Origin: Clonostachys chloroleuca
Taxonomy: Eukaryota; Ascomycota; Sordariomycetes; Hypocreales; Bionectriaceae
DNA: 64,000 bases
Direction of reading: 5' to 3'
Assembly: GCA_037952775.1 (NCBI GenBank)
Contig: JBANAY010000003.1
Location: 2,232,001-2,296,000 of the forward strand
The notes below the pieces were generated by a model. It saw only the letters and a program-made list of their open reading frames with translations, made no database searches and was not told the DNA's origin. Position 1 is the first letter of the stretch. Each line of letters opens with the position of its first letter. Below are positions 1-10,190 of the stretch, piece by piece. The translations under genes were made by a program, and so were the position numbers.

Positions 1-250
1 ATATCCGGCTACAACAATCTCACAACCCTGAGTACGCTTGATTATTTGTACTTTTGAAATGCATAAAAACAAAACCCAGAAGGAAAAGCATATGCAATTA
101 AGAAAAAGAAAAAAAAATCAACCCAGCAATCCTCTCACGATCCTAAGATCACTTGAGGGCGTGCATCTTTCAAATTCCAGTAAGCAATATTCAACGGAGA
201 ATCACATGCCCTTATTCAAAAACATAACTCAACATCCCAAGACATTTTCG

Positions 251-1582
251 TCAGTCCTGGACACGAACAATCAGCTTCTTCTTAGCATGGCCAGCTTGAA
301 AGTAGGCAATGGCTTCAGCCAAAGCTCCCCAGCCGGATTCTCTGTACATTTCACAGTCGACTGGGACAATGGCTCCGTATTCGATGTGGCCCTCAAGCAA
401 GGGGATCATCCGCGCCGCCTCATCAGTGACTTGACGACCGAGGGTGGTGTCTCGACCAAGATGGCCTGCCTCTACTCGATATTCCTTGATATCACTAGGG
501 ACATCGATTTCGGTGCTGCTTTTGTGATTAGCTTCAGAGGATTCCATTTGAGGATGCATTTTCGGCTAACGTACAAATCGTCAACGGTGCTGAAGTATTT
601 TTTCGATCTGGTGGAGTTCTTCAACGCCGCCAGCGCAGCATTTTGGCTGACGCCACTTGCATCAAATATAAGGCTGAAATCACCGCCGGTTATCTTCTGG
701 ATCTCTTCCGCCTGATCCTGTGGCGAAGAACGACTGTTGAAACTGGCATTGGCGCCGCGACGCTCGACAGTCTATTCACGTCAGATGAATGTGAACATGA
801 GACATTGCAAGGAGGCTCATACGGGAACATTGGCAGTAGAACAGGAGGCGGCAACTTTGTAGCCGCACAGCCGAGCGAGCTGGATCATAATTAGTTTCCC
901 ACTACAAAGCAGGTATAGAGAAGCATTTTGTCGTACCTGTATCGCGTACTGACCAACGGTTCCGCTGCCGCCAAGGACGACGATCCATTCGTCCTTTGGG
1001 TTGACCTCCTGACCGGGCTTGGGCAAAGCGACATCTCCTCCTACAATGATGCCGTATGCAGATGTCTTGATTCAAACAGTGAGCGAGATAACCAAGATGG
1101 GGGAGATTCTGCGATAGAGTGTCATACCAATACGCCAACCCCGACACTGGCAGCGACCTCGGCGTCTAACCTCTCTGGCCTTTTGAAAGCCAAGTCCTCG
1201 TCGACTAGGAATTTGTCTTGAAATGGAGAGTAGGGATTTTGGCCGAGCCGACAGAGCCCAAAGACGTGGTCGCCAACTTGGAGCTTGGTGCAGTCGCTGC
1301 CCACCCCGTCGACAATCCCGCAAAAGTCAGAGCCAAGAATAGCCGGCATCTCGGTGGTGAGTATGCCGCTCTGGGCCATTATCACCTCACTGAACGAAGA
1401 TTAGGCATTCCATTTACTCAGACTCTAAGATAGAGAAGTAGACCCTTACATTGGGTTGAGAGCCACGAACTGAGATTTGACTAGCACCTGCTTCTTTCCG
1501 GGAGAGATGGGGGGCGGATGTCTCGGACGACCCAGAATGTATCGCCCGGCTTGTCAATTACAAGACCAGCTTGATGAGCCAT
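251..1582 (-). CDS. Zinc-type (MDR) alcohol dehydrogenase / enoyl reductase-like oxidoreductase, frameshifted in exon 1
   Basis: Six exons can be assembled on the minus strand: 1582-1450, 1389-1128, 1065-937, 879-823, 771-575 and 518-251. All introns are GT-AG and 51-62 bases long. Joined, they give a protein of about 348 residues, the usual length for the toxD/trans-enoyl-reductase branch of the MDR superfamily. Seen: an N-terminal GroES-like half (ILGSDFCGIV, then QVGDHVFGL) and a Rossmann nucleotide-binding segment (VVLGGSGTVGQYAIQLA). Family knowledge says such enzymes reduce C=C or C=O bonds with NADPH; the substrate is not readable here. Odd: the ATG frame stops after about 33 codons. 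Adding one C to the C6 run (G6 on the plus strand, 1509-1514) rejoins the frames and makes the coding length a multiple of three. It is divergent from SmD3, and a TATA-like site lies about 120 bases upstream. Confidence 0.8.
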
Positions 1583-2328
1583 GGTGTTGATGCTTCTATG
1601 TATTGGGGAAAGTTGGAGGAATTTGGGAATAGTTCAGGACTGAAATGAGGGCATGCCTGCACTAATGGTATACTGCACTCCGATGCTAGCAAGAGGGGTT
1701 ATTTATACTCGTATCTGTCGTACCCATGATGTATTTCGGCTTTACAACAAATATGCTTTGGAGGCTGCCACACCTTCTGCTAGATGAGGGGACAACCCCT
1801 CTTGTCACAAATTCCTTGACGGGCGTTAGCATGTGAACGGCTAAAACATCTCGAGCCCTCGTCTGAAGCTCCAAATGAACACTTTTCTGGAGGCTAATTC
1901 AAATTTCAATCAGATTGATTGAATTACCGATCTCTTTGCCTAGCATATTTTGGCACATCCTCTTCCACTGCACTTCATGTTCCCAGTTGATCGTTGGGTT
2001 GACAATGAGCGGTAGGCACAGGAGATGTTATCAAATTAAATAAACTTGGACTGTTGGTAGTCATAAGCCTACCTTTGGCCGTCCGCATCTCGAATCTATT
2101 CCAGCACATCTCTTTCGCAAAACTGATATGCGTAGGTAGGAAAGAATTGAAATGTAGTAACGCTCGTACTCGATGAGACTGTGGCTGGTGCATGTGGCTG
2201 GTGCAGCGCTAAACCCTGTTTGGACAAACGCCCCAATGAGCTCGACTCCAATCTCCAAATTTCACGACAGAAGCAGGAAGCTTCCAACAGCACGCGACAA
2301 GACACCTCCCATCTGTTCCCGCGCCACC
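1583..2328. other. Divergent intergenic region (MDR oxidoreductase / SmD3)
   Basis: About 745 bases between two divergently transcribed genes. Apart from the TATA-like site at 1701-1707 I see no conserved coding frame, tRNA or repeat. The small open frames have no start context or family resemblance. Confidence 0.6.
1701..1707 (-). promoter_or_regulatory. TATA-like box of the MDR oxidoreductase gene
   Basis: The minus strand reads TATAAAT about 120 bases upstream of the ATG at 1582. The position suits a core promoter, but only the motif and spacing support it. Confidence 0.35.
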
Positions 2329-2835
2329 ATGACTTCCACCATCGGTATCCCAATTAAGCTCCTCAATGAGGCAGAGGTACGATCAAGCACCCCCACCCCG
2401 TGAGCCCGAGCTTCCTCAAGCTAACCTGAGATCCCAGGGCCACATTGTTACCCTCGAAATCACCTCCGGCCAGACCTACCGTGGCAAGCTCCTCGAAGGC
2501 AAGTGCAAGACCATCCCCCTTCCCCGGCCGGGTCTTTCCTTTTTTTTAGGATCTTGGGGTTTATTCAATTACTGACCTGCCGCTTCCCTCATATAGCTGA
2601 AGACAACATGAACGTCCAGCTCAAGGACATCACCGTCACCGCCCGCGACGGCCGCGTCTCCCACCTCGACCAGGTCTACATCCGAGGCTCCCACGTTCGC
2701 TTCTTCATCGTCCCCGACATGCTGCGTAATGCGCCCATGTTCCGAAGCCGCAACGTCCGCGGGCGTGGTGTCGGTCTGGCCAGAGGTCGCGCCACTGTCA
2801 GCCGTGCTCGCGCTGGTGGAAGAGGCGGCCGGTAA
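2329..2835 (+). CDS. smd3: Small nuclear ribonucleoprotein SmD3
   Basis: Three exons, 2329-2376, 2438-2498 and 2597-2835, encode 115 residues. SmD3 is one of the seven Sm proteins forming the ring around the Sm site of U1, U2, U4 and U5 snRNAs, so it acts in nuclear pre-mRNA splicing. Seen: the start [12 protein letters not shown]; Sm1 motif ([18 protein letters not shown]); Sm2 motif ([17 protein letters not shown]); and an Arg/Gly-rich tail ([10 protein letters not shown], ending GRGGR) of the kind symmetrically dimethylated in other species. The start lies in a strong context (GCCACCATGA). Intron 1 is GT-AG, 61 bases. Intron 2 (2499-2596) begins GCAAGT, so it is a GC-AG intron; only that junction restores the conserved sequence KLLEAEDNMN. 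Identification is secure. Confidence 0.97.
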
Positions 2836-3225
2836 TCGGTTATAGGAGGACAGAAGGCGGGGGTGGGATTTCGATTATCAGGCTGGAAAGCTTGAATAGC
2901 ACAATGACAAGAGAGAGGAGCTGGGTCATCTGTGGTGAGGAGGTTGGCATACAATGACGACATGGTTTGGTCGTAATATTTGGGTTTCGGCGTTTACTGG
3001 CACTCGGCGCCTAGATAAATATGGGAGCCGAATAAAACTGAGATTTGTCATGAGATGGAGATACACCGACTGCGTTTGGGGAGAGGGGTAGAAAGACATT
3101 TTGAACCAATGTTCCAAGCCGAGGCACCGCGGCGACAATATGTTGTGAATGAATAACGGAGTTTAACTCGTGACATTGATATGGTAATACATCTATATGG
3201 CAGTATGGTACATGAAGCCTTGTTT
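2836..3225. other. Convergent 3' intergenic region
   Basis: 390 bases between the 3' ends of SmD3 and the Mmc1-like gene. I see no gene here; it presumably holds both 3' UTRs. Confidence 0.6.
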
Positions 3226-5102
3226 TTATTTCATTCTCCCAAGCGCATCCTCCGCCTGTGCGAGGAGTTCCCGAGTCTTTTGTATTTTTGTTGAGAGTTC
3301 AGCATCCTCAGCAGGTTTGCCGCCATTGAGGGCATCTGCTATGCTCTTTTCAGCTCCCCGCACCGCCTTGCGGCCTTCCTCCCGAACGTCGCCCTCCCAG
3401 AAGCCGCGAGCGGCCTCCCATTTCTTCTGCATCCTGCCCAGGCTGTATACTATGCCCAATGCCGCCACGGCGCCAGCTTCGTACGCAGTCGAGACAAATG
3501 ACGTGAATAGAACGTGGCTGCCAGGGATGTGGCAATGCCGGATGTTCCCAGAGACTGCATAACAAGCTTCTGTGCGAGGGCTTGTAGGGCGGGAACACTC
3601 TCGTTCTGTAGATAGCGGCGGGTGAAGGCGATATGGCCTGGCCATCTTGGTAGACCTGTTGGGATGGGTGCCTCCTCGCCTGAACCTAGTTTTGTGGCCT
3701 TGTGTTCTAGGGTTTGGGACGACTTTGGCTGTGCGTAGTTTGGATTCACCCCCTTGGGGCCGGCAATGCGGCCGGTAAGATAGACAATCTCCTGCTCTGC
3801 AGTCGGAAGAAAGCGTTGGCTGAGCATTTCGTTTGTAAGCATAGCAACGTCATCAACCCGCCAGAACAGCTTCCACCATCCTAGTTTCCTCCATCTCCGA
3901 CCTGTGAACGCTTGATCCAACTCGGACTGGAGTTCGGAGTGCGCATTCTGCGACCACTGGGTAAGGGCTTGGTTCAAGTTATCCCTCTCAGGAAGCTCCT
4001 TTACCCCGAGCGCCCTGGACAGCTCGCGTGCTTCCTCGCCATCGAGCTGAGCGGTGACGTCCTGCAAAACTGATGCAATGAGCCTCCTGACAATTGGCTT
4101 GGTTGCGCCATCTGCAGTATGGATGCCTTGTTTGAGCCAGTGGACGAGTACAGAGACATTGCTGGCAGTCCATAGTTTCTCGTATTCCATAGCATGCTGA
4201 GGACCTTGGCGGAATAGTCCGATGGCCTTTTCTGCGAGAGAAAGATCTACTACCTCAACTTGGGCCCCGGCTGCTTGCTTGCCCATGCCTGGAATGTTTG
4301 TCGCGCCGATCACAGATTCAATATTATCAAGTGCTTTCCCATATGCTGCTGATATAGAAACCGCACCCGAGAAGCCATCAGTGATTAGGATAGTCTTATG
4401 AACTGGTGTTTCGACCTGGGAATATCGATCTTCCCCGATGGGGATATCGACGACTGGGTTGAGAATGCTGCTCTCCACCGAAGAAGCTGATGCTCCCTCT
4501 GGGGGCGACATAGGAAGCACTGTATCCATCAACAAAAGCTCGAGGTTGGATCCGTTGAGAGTCGGTGAAGATATCGTAATCTCGTTGAGCGAAGCGTGCC
4601 GTTCCATGGTCAAGCCGCTTTTGACGTCGCCCTGCTGGATTCGCACAATGAGGGGTTGGTTTACATCGTAGGTATCCAGCTCCCGCTCCCACGCCTCCTG
4701 ATCTACTAGAGGATCAGCTAGCAGCGCGCGCAAGAGGCGTTTGGCAGTGCTGGTGGAGCTGCTCTCGTTCCCAAGGCCAAGAATGGCTATCCGTACAGCT
4801 TCGGTACCAGCAGAATGCCTCAGTCCCTGGAGGGCCAGCTGGAGTCTCGAGGCGTCAACCAGTGAAGGCGCATGGTTCTGCAGCTCGGTGAGAGCATGTT
4901 CGAGCTCTTGGCGCGGGTTCGAGGCGGGCGAGGACGTGGATTGGTGTCTCCGAGCGGTTTCGTCGCGGTGGGATCGGATCAACGGGCGGGACGCTGGCGC
5001 AAGGGAGCAGTACGGGCACTTGGACTGCGCCTGCGCTGCCTTGGGCCTCAAAGCCAGACCGAGGCGCCTGGCTTGAGGCAGCAAGCGCCTTGGAGCGGAC
5101 AT
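3226..5102 (-). CDS. Mmc1-like mitochondrial protein, frameshifted near its 3' end
   Basis: Single-exon gene of about 625 residues once one base is corrected. The first ATG in frame is at 5102. The N-terminus is rich in Arg, Leu and Ala with no acidic residues over about 40 residues, a typical mitochondrial presequence. An N-terminal domain carries a conserved-looking VRIAILGLGN stretch, then a soluble middle region, and the C-terminal part (YEAGAVAALGIVYSLGRMQ followed by WEAARGFWEGDVREEGRKA) looks like a membrane-associated segment followed by a helical region. From memory this resembles the fungal Mmc1 family (mitochondrial matrix protein with a dynamin-like helical domain); that assignment is tentative. 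Odd: the long frame leaves the conserved sequence at about 3505-3545 and continues in another frame. One added base joins the frames and gives a length divisible by three. Confidence 0.72.
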
Positions 5103-5838
5103 TGGAGGCAATTGGAGCGAGAGGCTTGCGCTGGTGATGACGCTGGAGAGCTTCGGCAGCGTTTAGCTGTGTTTTCTGCTGGCTGTGGGGATGCGGCTGC
5201 TGGAGGATTTTCCTGCCAATAACCAGCCGGTGCCTGCCCACCCGGAATTTCTCGCTTTCGTCATTCACTTGATCAGTCTCGGCTGCATTGTCCACACCTG
5301 CACTTCGCTGAATACATGCTCGATTGGCCAATGCGGCCTGGGAGAGTGTATTACACTTCTCTATTTCATGGCTCTTCATTTCCGTGATATTAATGATGCC
5401 CGGGGTGAGAATCTTGGCCGCCGTCCGCCCCACTAACTCGGCAGTGCATCATGATGCCTACGGTAATTGACGAACCATCACCACCCGTTCGACCAGGGCC
5501 AGCATGAGAAGAACGCCGACAGACAATCCGTGCGTGCTATACCATCGGCCTGGGCAAGGGCAACGGAAGTCTGAATGACCTTCTATGGCCCGGCCCATGT
5601 GTGTTCTTTGCCCTCCAGGTGGTGTCCTGCTTACTGGGTAGACACACATCATATCATCCGACACAGCCACATAGAGCTGTTTCGTTAATGATCGATGCCA
5701 AGAATTGCTGTGCCTTGAATCACTCATATATACTTCCAGATATCCCGAAAGGACTTTTTCTAATGCCAGGCGTGCTCTTCTCTTCTTACAAATAGCTTAG
5801 CTCAGGAGAATTCAAGTACGATATGCTCTCTACACATC
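5103..5838. other. Divergent intergenic region
   Basis: 735 bases between the minus-strand Mmc1-like gene and the plus-strand coiled-coil gene. Open frames here overlap and are mostly antisense to the neighbouring 5' end. I see no further gene. Confidence 0.55.
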
Positions 5839-6879
5839 ATGTCCCAAGACATTCGAACCCTGATATCTAACGCCAAGGCCCGGCAGTCAGACCTGAAATG
5901 GGTGTTGTCAAAAACCGAAAATGCGGAGCCGTCGTTGAAAGAGCAGTTGCGTCTTGTCCGCGAAGCTGAGGCACAGCTGTCTGCTTCAGACCATAAGCTT
6001 CAGAGTCTTGAAGCGCAGCGGCTAAGGGGCCGCGAAGCTCATGAACAGCACCGCGACAGTAGCTTCAAGCGTATGATCTACACGGCAGCAGGCCAACGGC
6101 AAAGATTCCAGCATAGAGCCGAGGAAGAGGATAAGGCATACCTTGAGGTGCTTCATGCAGAGCAGGAGGAGTACAAATTGAATGAGACCCTCAAGCTCCA
6201 GCTGGATGGGGCACTGAAGGTTCAGAGGGAGCTTGAGGATGCTAAGGCGTTGCACCAGAGGACTCAGCGCCAACTCGAGGAGCTCTACGAGGAGATCTTT
6301 GCGGGATCGACGTCAGAGTTTCCAGACGAGGATGTGGCCGAGCGAGAGGCTGAGACTTTTCTGCAAGTGTATCATGACACCCATGTCCGGCATGACAAGG
6401 CATCGTCCAAGCTAGATCTGGTGAATAAGGCTAGAGAAGAAGCGGATGCTGCACTTTTGGAGTTGATGAGGGCTCGTGTTGCTTTCGAGGATGGGCAGCT
6501 TGATGAAAGGTTCCTGCCGAAGGTGCAACAGTGTCTGCAGAAAGCCGCGAGCTCAGTCAACATAGCCAGGGAGAATGCTTCCAAAGCACAGCTTGAGAAC
6601 ATCCCGAGACCGTACGTCGATCAGCAGAGCTTCATGTACAAAACAGAATTCACCTTTCAGTCTGAGATTCGCCAGACTCAAGTGGATGTATCAGAATTGG
6701 CTGATTTCTTGCGCAACGCCGCTCCGCAAATAGAAAAGGAGTTGAGGCAGGTCAACGAGGAGCTTCCTAGGGTAGAGATAGAATTGGAAGGGGCCCGGAA
6801 GACCTTGTTGCAGGTGCGAGAGAGGATCTTTGAAGCAGTCGCCGAGGAGGGCTCAGTTCCTCTTTACACTAAGAGCTGA
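5839..6879 (+). CDS. Coiled-coil protein of unknown function
   Basis: Intronless frame of 346 residues starting with ATG at 5839 (MSQDIRTLISNAKARQSD). I do not recognise a family. The composition is dominated by Glu, Gln, Lys, Arg, Leu and Ala with heptad-like spacing. There are long coiled-coil stretches at about residues 15-160 (for example LRLVREAEAQLSASDHKLQS), again around 185-250, and a third near the C-terminus (LPRVEIELEGARKTLLQV). A short less helical segment (about 250-285, NIPRPYVDQQSFMYKTEFTF) separates the last two. There is no signal peptide or membrane span, so a cytosolic or nuclear scaffold is plausible, but that is inference. Length, codon usage and the lack of stops argue for a real gene. 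Confidence 0.78.
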   Translation: MSQDIRTLISNAKARQSDLKWVLSKTENAEPSLKEQLRLVREAEAQLSASDHKLQSLEAQRLRGREAHEQHRDSSFKRMIYTAAGQRQRFQHRAEEEDKAYLEVLHAEQEEYKLNETLKLQLDGALKVQRELEDAKALHQRTQRQLEELYEEIFAGSTSEFPDEDVAEREAETFLQVYHDTHVRHDKASSKLDLVNKAREEADAALLELMRARVAFEDGQLDERFLPKVQQCLQKAASSVNIARENASKAQLENIPRPYVDQQSFMYKTEFTFQSEIRQTQVDVSELADFLRNAAPQIEKELRQVNEELPRVEIELEGARKTLLQVRERIFEAVAEEGSVPLYTKS

Positions 6880-7597
6880 TTTACCCTCACATGTTCGTGT
6901 AATGTGTATTACTTTGGCATCGGTTTTCTTTGGTTGCTCTTTTGGATACCCTAAATTCAAGGGAACGTGCCTGATTGGCCCATGATTGACTCAATTTGAA
7001 TGAGTATTTAATAGATTCAGAGTGCGAAACAAGGTGCCAACGATGTTATGTATGGCTTTGTGATTGATGGGGCGACAAGCATCCACCAACGAATTCCTTT
7101 CCGGATTAGGATTTCTAGATCGGTCTCACTGTATGTAAACACGATCGCGGCTCTCACAAGCCCAGCCCACGATCAGATTTGGTCCCCTTGATCAACAGCA
7201 GCTAGAGCTCGCACATGTCGGACTTCTTGGCATTGCCGGAGGCCGAGATGTTGCGCCCCCACATCTCCAGCTGATAGCATGGGATTTGAACATTTCGTCT
7301 GCTTCTAGAGGCCTGTACGTGGTGATTCAGGGTCTTTGAGTGGTCAATTGCGATGTAGTGCAGTTTGCAGCAAAGTCGTGGACGTCACAGCGTATGGTTT
7401 CCCAAGGGTTTGACCCCCTGCTTGAGTGGTATTGACAGCTTTTGTTTAACCTTAAAATAAACGAACATCTTCATATAGAGACTTGTTAATAAGGGTCGAG
7501 ACCTTATTGTGAATGCTTTTACATTTATCTGTCTAGTGTTCTTCTTGCTTTTCTATATACTATTTTTGCAAGATTGATACGTGATAACCAGCAAACC
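6880..7597. other. Intergenic region upstream of the RTA1-like gene
   Basis: About 718 bases, AT-richer than the flanking genes. I see nothing identifiable in it. Confidence 0.55.
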
Positions 7598-8560
7598 ATG
7601 AGCAGTTCCTCTGGCAGATCGGGGGGTGCGTTTCTCCCGTCTCTATTTGATGACTGATGATCATTCTTCATTATAGAATATAACGAGCTAACATGCAAAG
7701 GCTATGTCGACCCTGACTTCCCAAATCCAGGGGGCAAATGGGACACTCCCGTCATCATCTACGGCTACACCCCCAAACTATCCATCGCCCTTTTCGCCGC
7801 CGTCTGGTTTTTACTCCTGTTCATCGTCCATCTCGCCCAATGCATCCGCCACCGTAGCTGGTGGTTCATCACCTTCCCTGTCGGTTTGGTGTTCGAGATC
7901 GTCGGCTACGTCGCCCGCTCACTGTCTGCCAAAGTGTCTCCCTACAACCTCATATACTTCATCCTCCAGTACTTCTTCATCGTTACCGCCCCGGTCTTCC
8001 TCGCCGCAGGTATCTACACCATTCTCTCCGCTCTAATCTCTCGACTCGGTCGCCAATACTCGTTCCTCCCGCCAAAGTTCATCCTCTGGTTCTTCATCAC
8101 CTCCGATGTCATTGCGACACTCACCCAGATCACAGGCGCTGCCCTCATAGGCGTCAGCCAGACCAAGAGGAAAGATCCGACAACTGCTAATAACATCCTC
8201 CTCGGGGGACTTGCATATCAGGTGCTCTCCATGGGCGTGTTCGTCTTCATGACGGCGACATTCCTCTTCCGCGCGCGGAGGGCCATCAGCTCTGTTGGAC
8301 TCACTGCCTTTAGCTTGGTGTTCGCCATTGCAGCTGTGCTCATCTATCTCAGGACCTGCTTCCGACTGGCGGAAACGGCAGAGGGGCTTGGAGGAGCGCT
8401 GCTACGGAACGAAACCTTCTTTGCTTGCTTGGAGTTTGCACCTGTGGCGTTGGCGGTCCTTCTATATGCTATTTGGCATCCAGGAAGGTGTCTCGGCTCT
8501 CGTGTCAGGGCTGAGAATGAAGCCAAGATTAAGGAAAGGACAGTGCCTTTGGCCTTTTGA
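7598..8560 (+). CDS. RTA1-like seven-transmembrane protein
   Basis: Two exons, 7598-7625 and 7677-8560, with a 51-base GT-AG intron, encode 303 residues. Joining them recovers the N-terminal lumenal/extracellular stretch and helix 1, which a frame starting further downstream would lose. Seen: a YGYTPKLSIALFAAVWFLLL start to the membrane region, several further hydrophobic helices (VFEIVGYVARSLS, YFILQYFFIVTAPVFLAAGI, FILWFFITSDVIATLTQITG, YQVLSMGVFVFMTATFLF and more) and a basic C-terminal tail. The FEIVGYVAR and FITSDVIATLTQ motifs are characteristic of the fungal RTA1 family. Members include yeast Rta1 and Rsb1 and are linked to lipid export and resistance to 7-aminocholesterol and long-chain bases. 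The substrate here is unknown. Confidence 0.93.
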
Positions 8561-9366
8561 GAGTAGTTTGTTGGGTCTGCCAGTAGATGACTAGTCAATA
8601 GTACTCTTGGTATATGCTGTGTTTCGGATGAGAGAGAATTGAGACTGCAGGGGTTTAGGATCAACTTATAATAGCTCTCTAGAGTATAATACTACCGTGA
8701 AAGATGAAATCATGAAGTAGATAGTTTTATCCTTTTATAAAGCCTAGTTTGCGATCTGGTAGTCCCGAGACGCTTGGACGTCAAGGAGTTTCTGGCAATC
8801 CAAACAAGGATTGAGTCAAGTGTGAGTATATTTTCCTCTGAATAAAAGAAATTCAGGTTACATACCGAGTATTAAATACTGGACTTCTCGCCCCTATCTG
8901 AAATCACCGTGTAAGAGTAAATTGCTTTCGGCTAACTTTGAAACAACATTCCTTTTAACCAATCCACTCATCCCAGGGCGAATTGAACACTTTCACGTCG
9001 TGCCTGGGCCGGGTCTATGAGAAAGATGGAATATACTGGATGAACCATCCATTTTTCCCCCATCGTTTTCTTGACTCTTGATAAAACCCTGCTCAGGTAC
9101 ACGATGGTTGAACCTTTGTATCCAATAAATAAACACTTGCTTCAACCCTGACGCAATTACAATAGAAACCGATACATTCGTTGAGACTAGCATTCACTAA
9201 ATATGGAACTCGGTATTCAGGTGTGAAAATTGACCTTCCTCGGGAGGAATGGCCGTTTGGTATTAAGATTAAAGGCTGATAGCCCGGATCAACTAATGTA
9301 CATACCTATGACTCTATACCTAGATGACCACAACGGGAGCAGCAGAGTTCCCTAACGAGTCCGCAA
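8561..9366. other. Convergent intergenic region
   Basis: About 800 AT-rich bases between the 3' ends of the RTA1-like and CFEM genes. No gene, tRNA or repeat is visible. Confidence 0.55.
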
Positions 9367-10190
9367 TTAGAGCTGGAGAGCAGCCATGGCGACACCGGCA
9401 ACGACGGCGAAGCCAGATCCAGCAAGGGCACCGGCCTGTAGTTTCAAAGTTAGCTTCGAGAAAAAATCTTTCAGATAGGGGGGATACATACACCGTTGAC
9501 GGGGACGACGGTGGTGGTGGAGTTGCCGCCAGTGGGCTGGGCAACAGTAGTGGTGCGGACGGTGGTAGGGGCAGGAGCTCCGGGAGTGGTAGCGGCAGAG
9601 GTGGCAGCGACAGCAGAAGACGAAACGCCGGTGGCAGAGGCCTGAGCAGAGGAAGCCTTGGAGGAGCTGGCGGCAGCGGAGGACTGGGCAGCGGAAGACT
9701 GGGCAGCAGAGGATGAGGCGGCAGCGGCAGACGAGGACTGAGCAGCAGCAGAGGAAGAGGGCTGAGCGGCAGCGGAAGAGGAAGGCTGGGCAGCTGCGGA
9801 AGTAGTAGGCTGAGCAGCAGCAGAGCTGGTAGGCTGAGCGGTGTTGATGGGGGCACCGAGATCTACAGAGAAGAATCATGTTAGTCACTGAACGGCAGTG
9901 TCGGAGGGCTGCGAATGATGAAATCACCACGTACCGTTGCAAAGGCTGTAGCCGAACTCGATGGCAGTCTGGTAGTTGTTGCCGCAGGAAGACTTGGCGC
10001 AGTCGATGAAGTAGTTCTGGAGGCTGGTGTCCTTGCAGAAGCAGAGGTACATGTTGGCCTCAGTGCAGGACAGAGGAGGGTGTTCAGTGATGACCTTCTG
10101 GAAGCATGAAACAGCGCATCCGGTCTGGGCTTGGACCTGGCTGGCCAGAGTGGCCAGGGCGAGGGCGGAGGCAGCAGCGAAAGACTTCAT
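9367..10190 (-). CDS. CFEM-domain GPI-anchored cell-surface protein
   Basis: Three exons (10190-9935, 9862-9492, 9435-9367) give 231 residues. Seen in order: a signal peptide (MKSFAAASALALATLAS, cleavage probably after QVQA); a CFEM domain with eight cysteines at about residues 25, 29, 42, 50, 52, 64, 69 and 84, including the CxC pair (CFC); a long Ser/Ala/Gln/Thr low-complexity stalk with repeated QPSSSAAA-type units; and a C-terminal hydrophobic tail (GSGFAVVAGVAMAALQL) behind a small-residue NGAG site, as for GPI addition. CFEM proteins act at the cell wall or membrane in haem/iron capture, adhesion or virulence. Odd: the segment between the third cysteine and CxC (TEANMYL) has no aspartate, the residue that ligates haem iron in characterised members. 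An in-frame upstream extension exists, but the signal peptide fixes the start at 10190. Confidence 0.93.

Noticed and set aside
9320..9856. Leu/Pro-rich minus-strand open frame over the CFEM stalk
   Set aside because: Reading of the Ser/Ala repeat region in the wrong frame; the CFEM exon structure explains the DNA.
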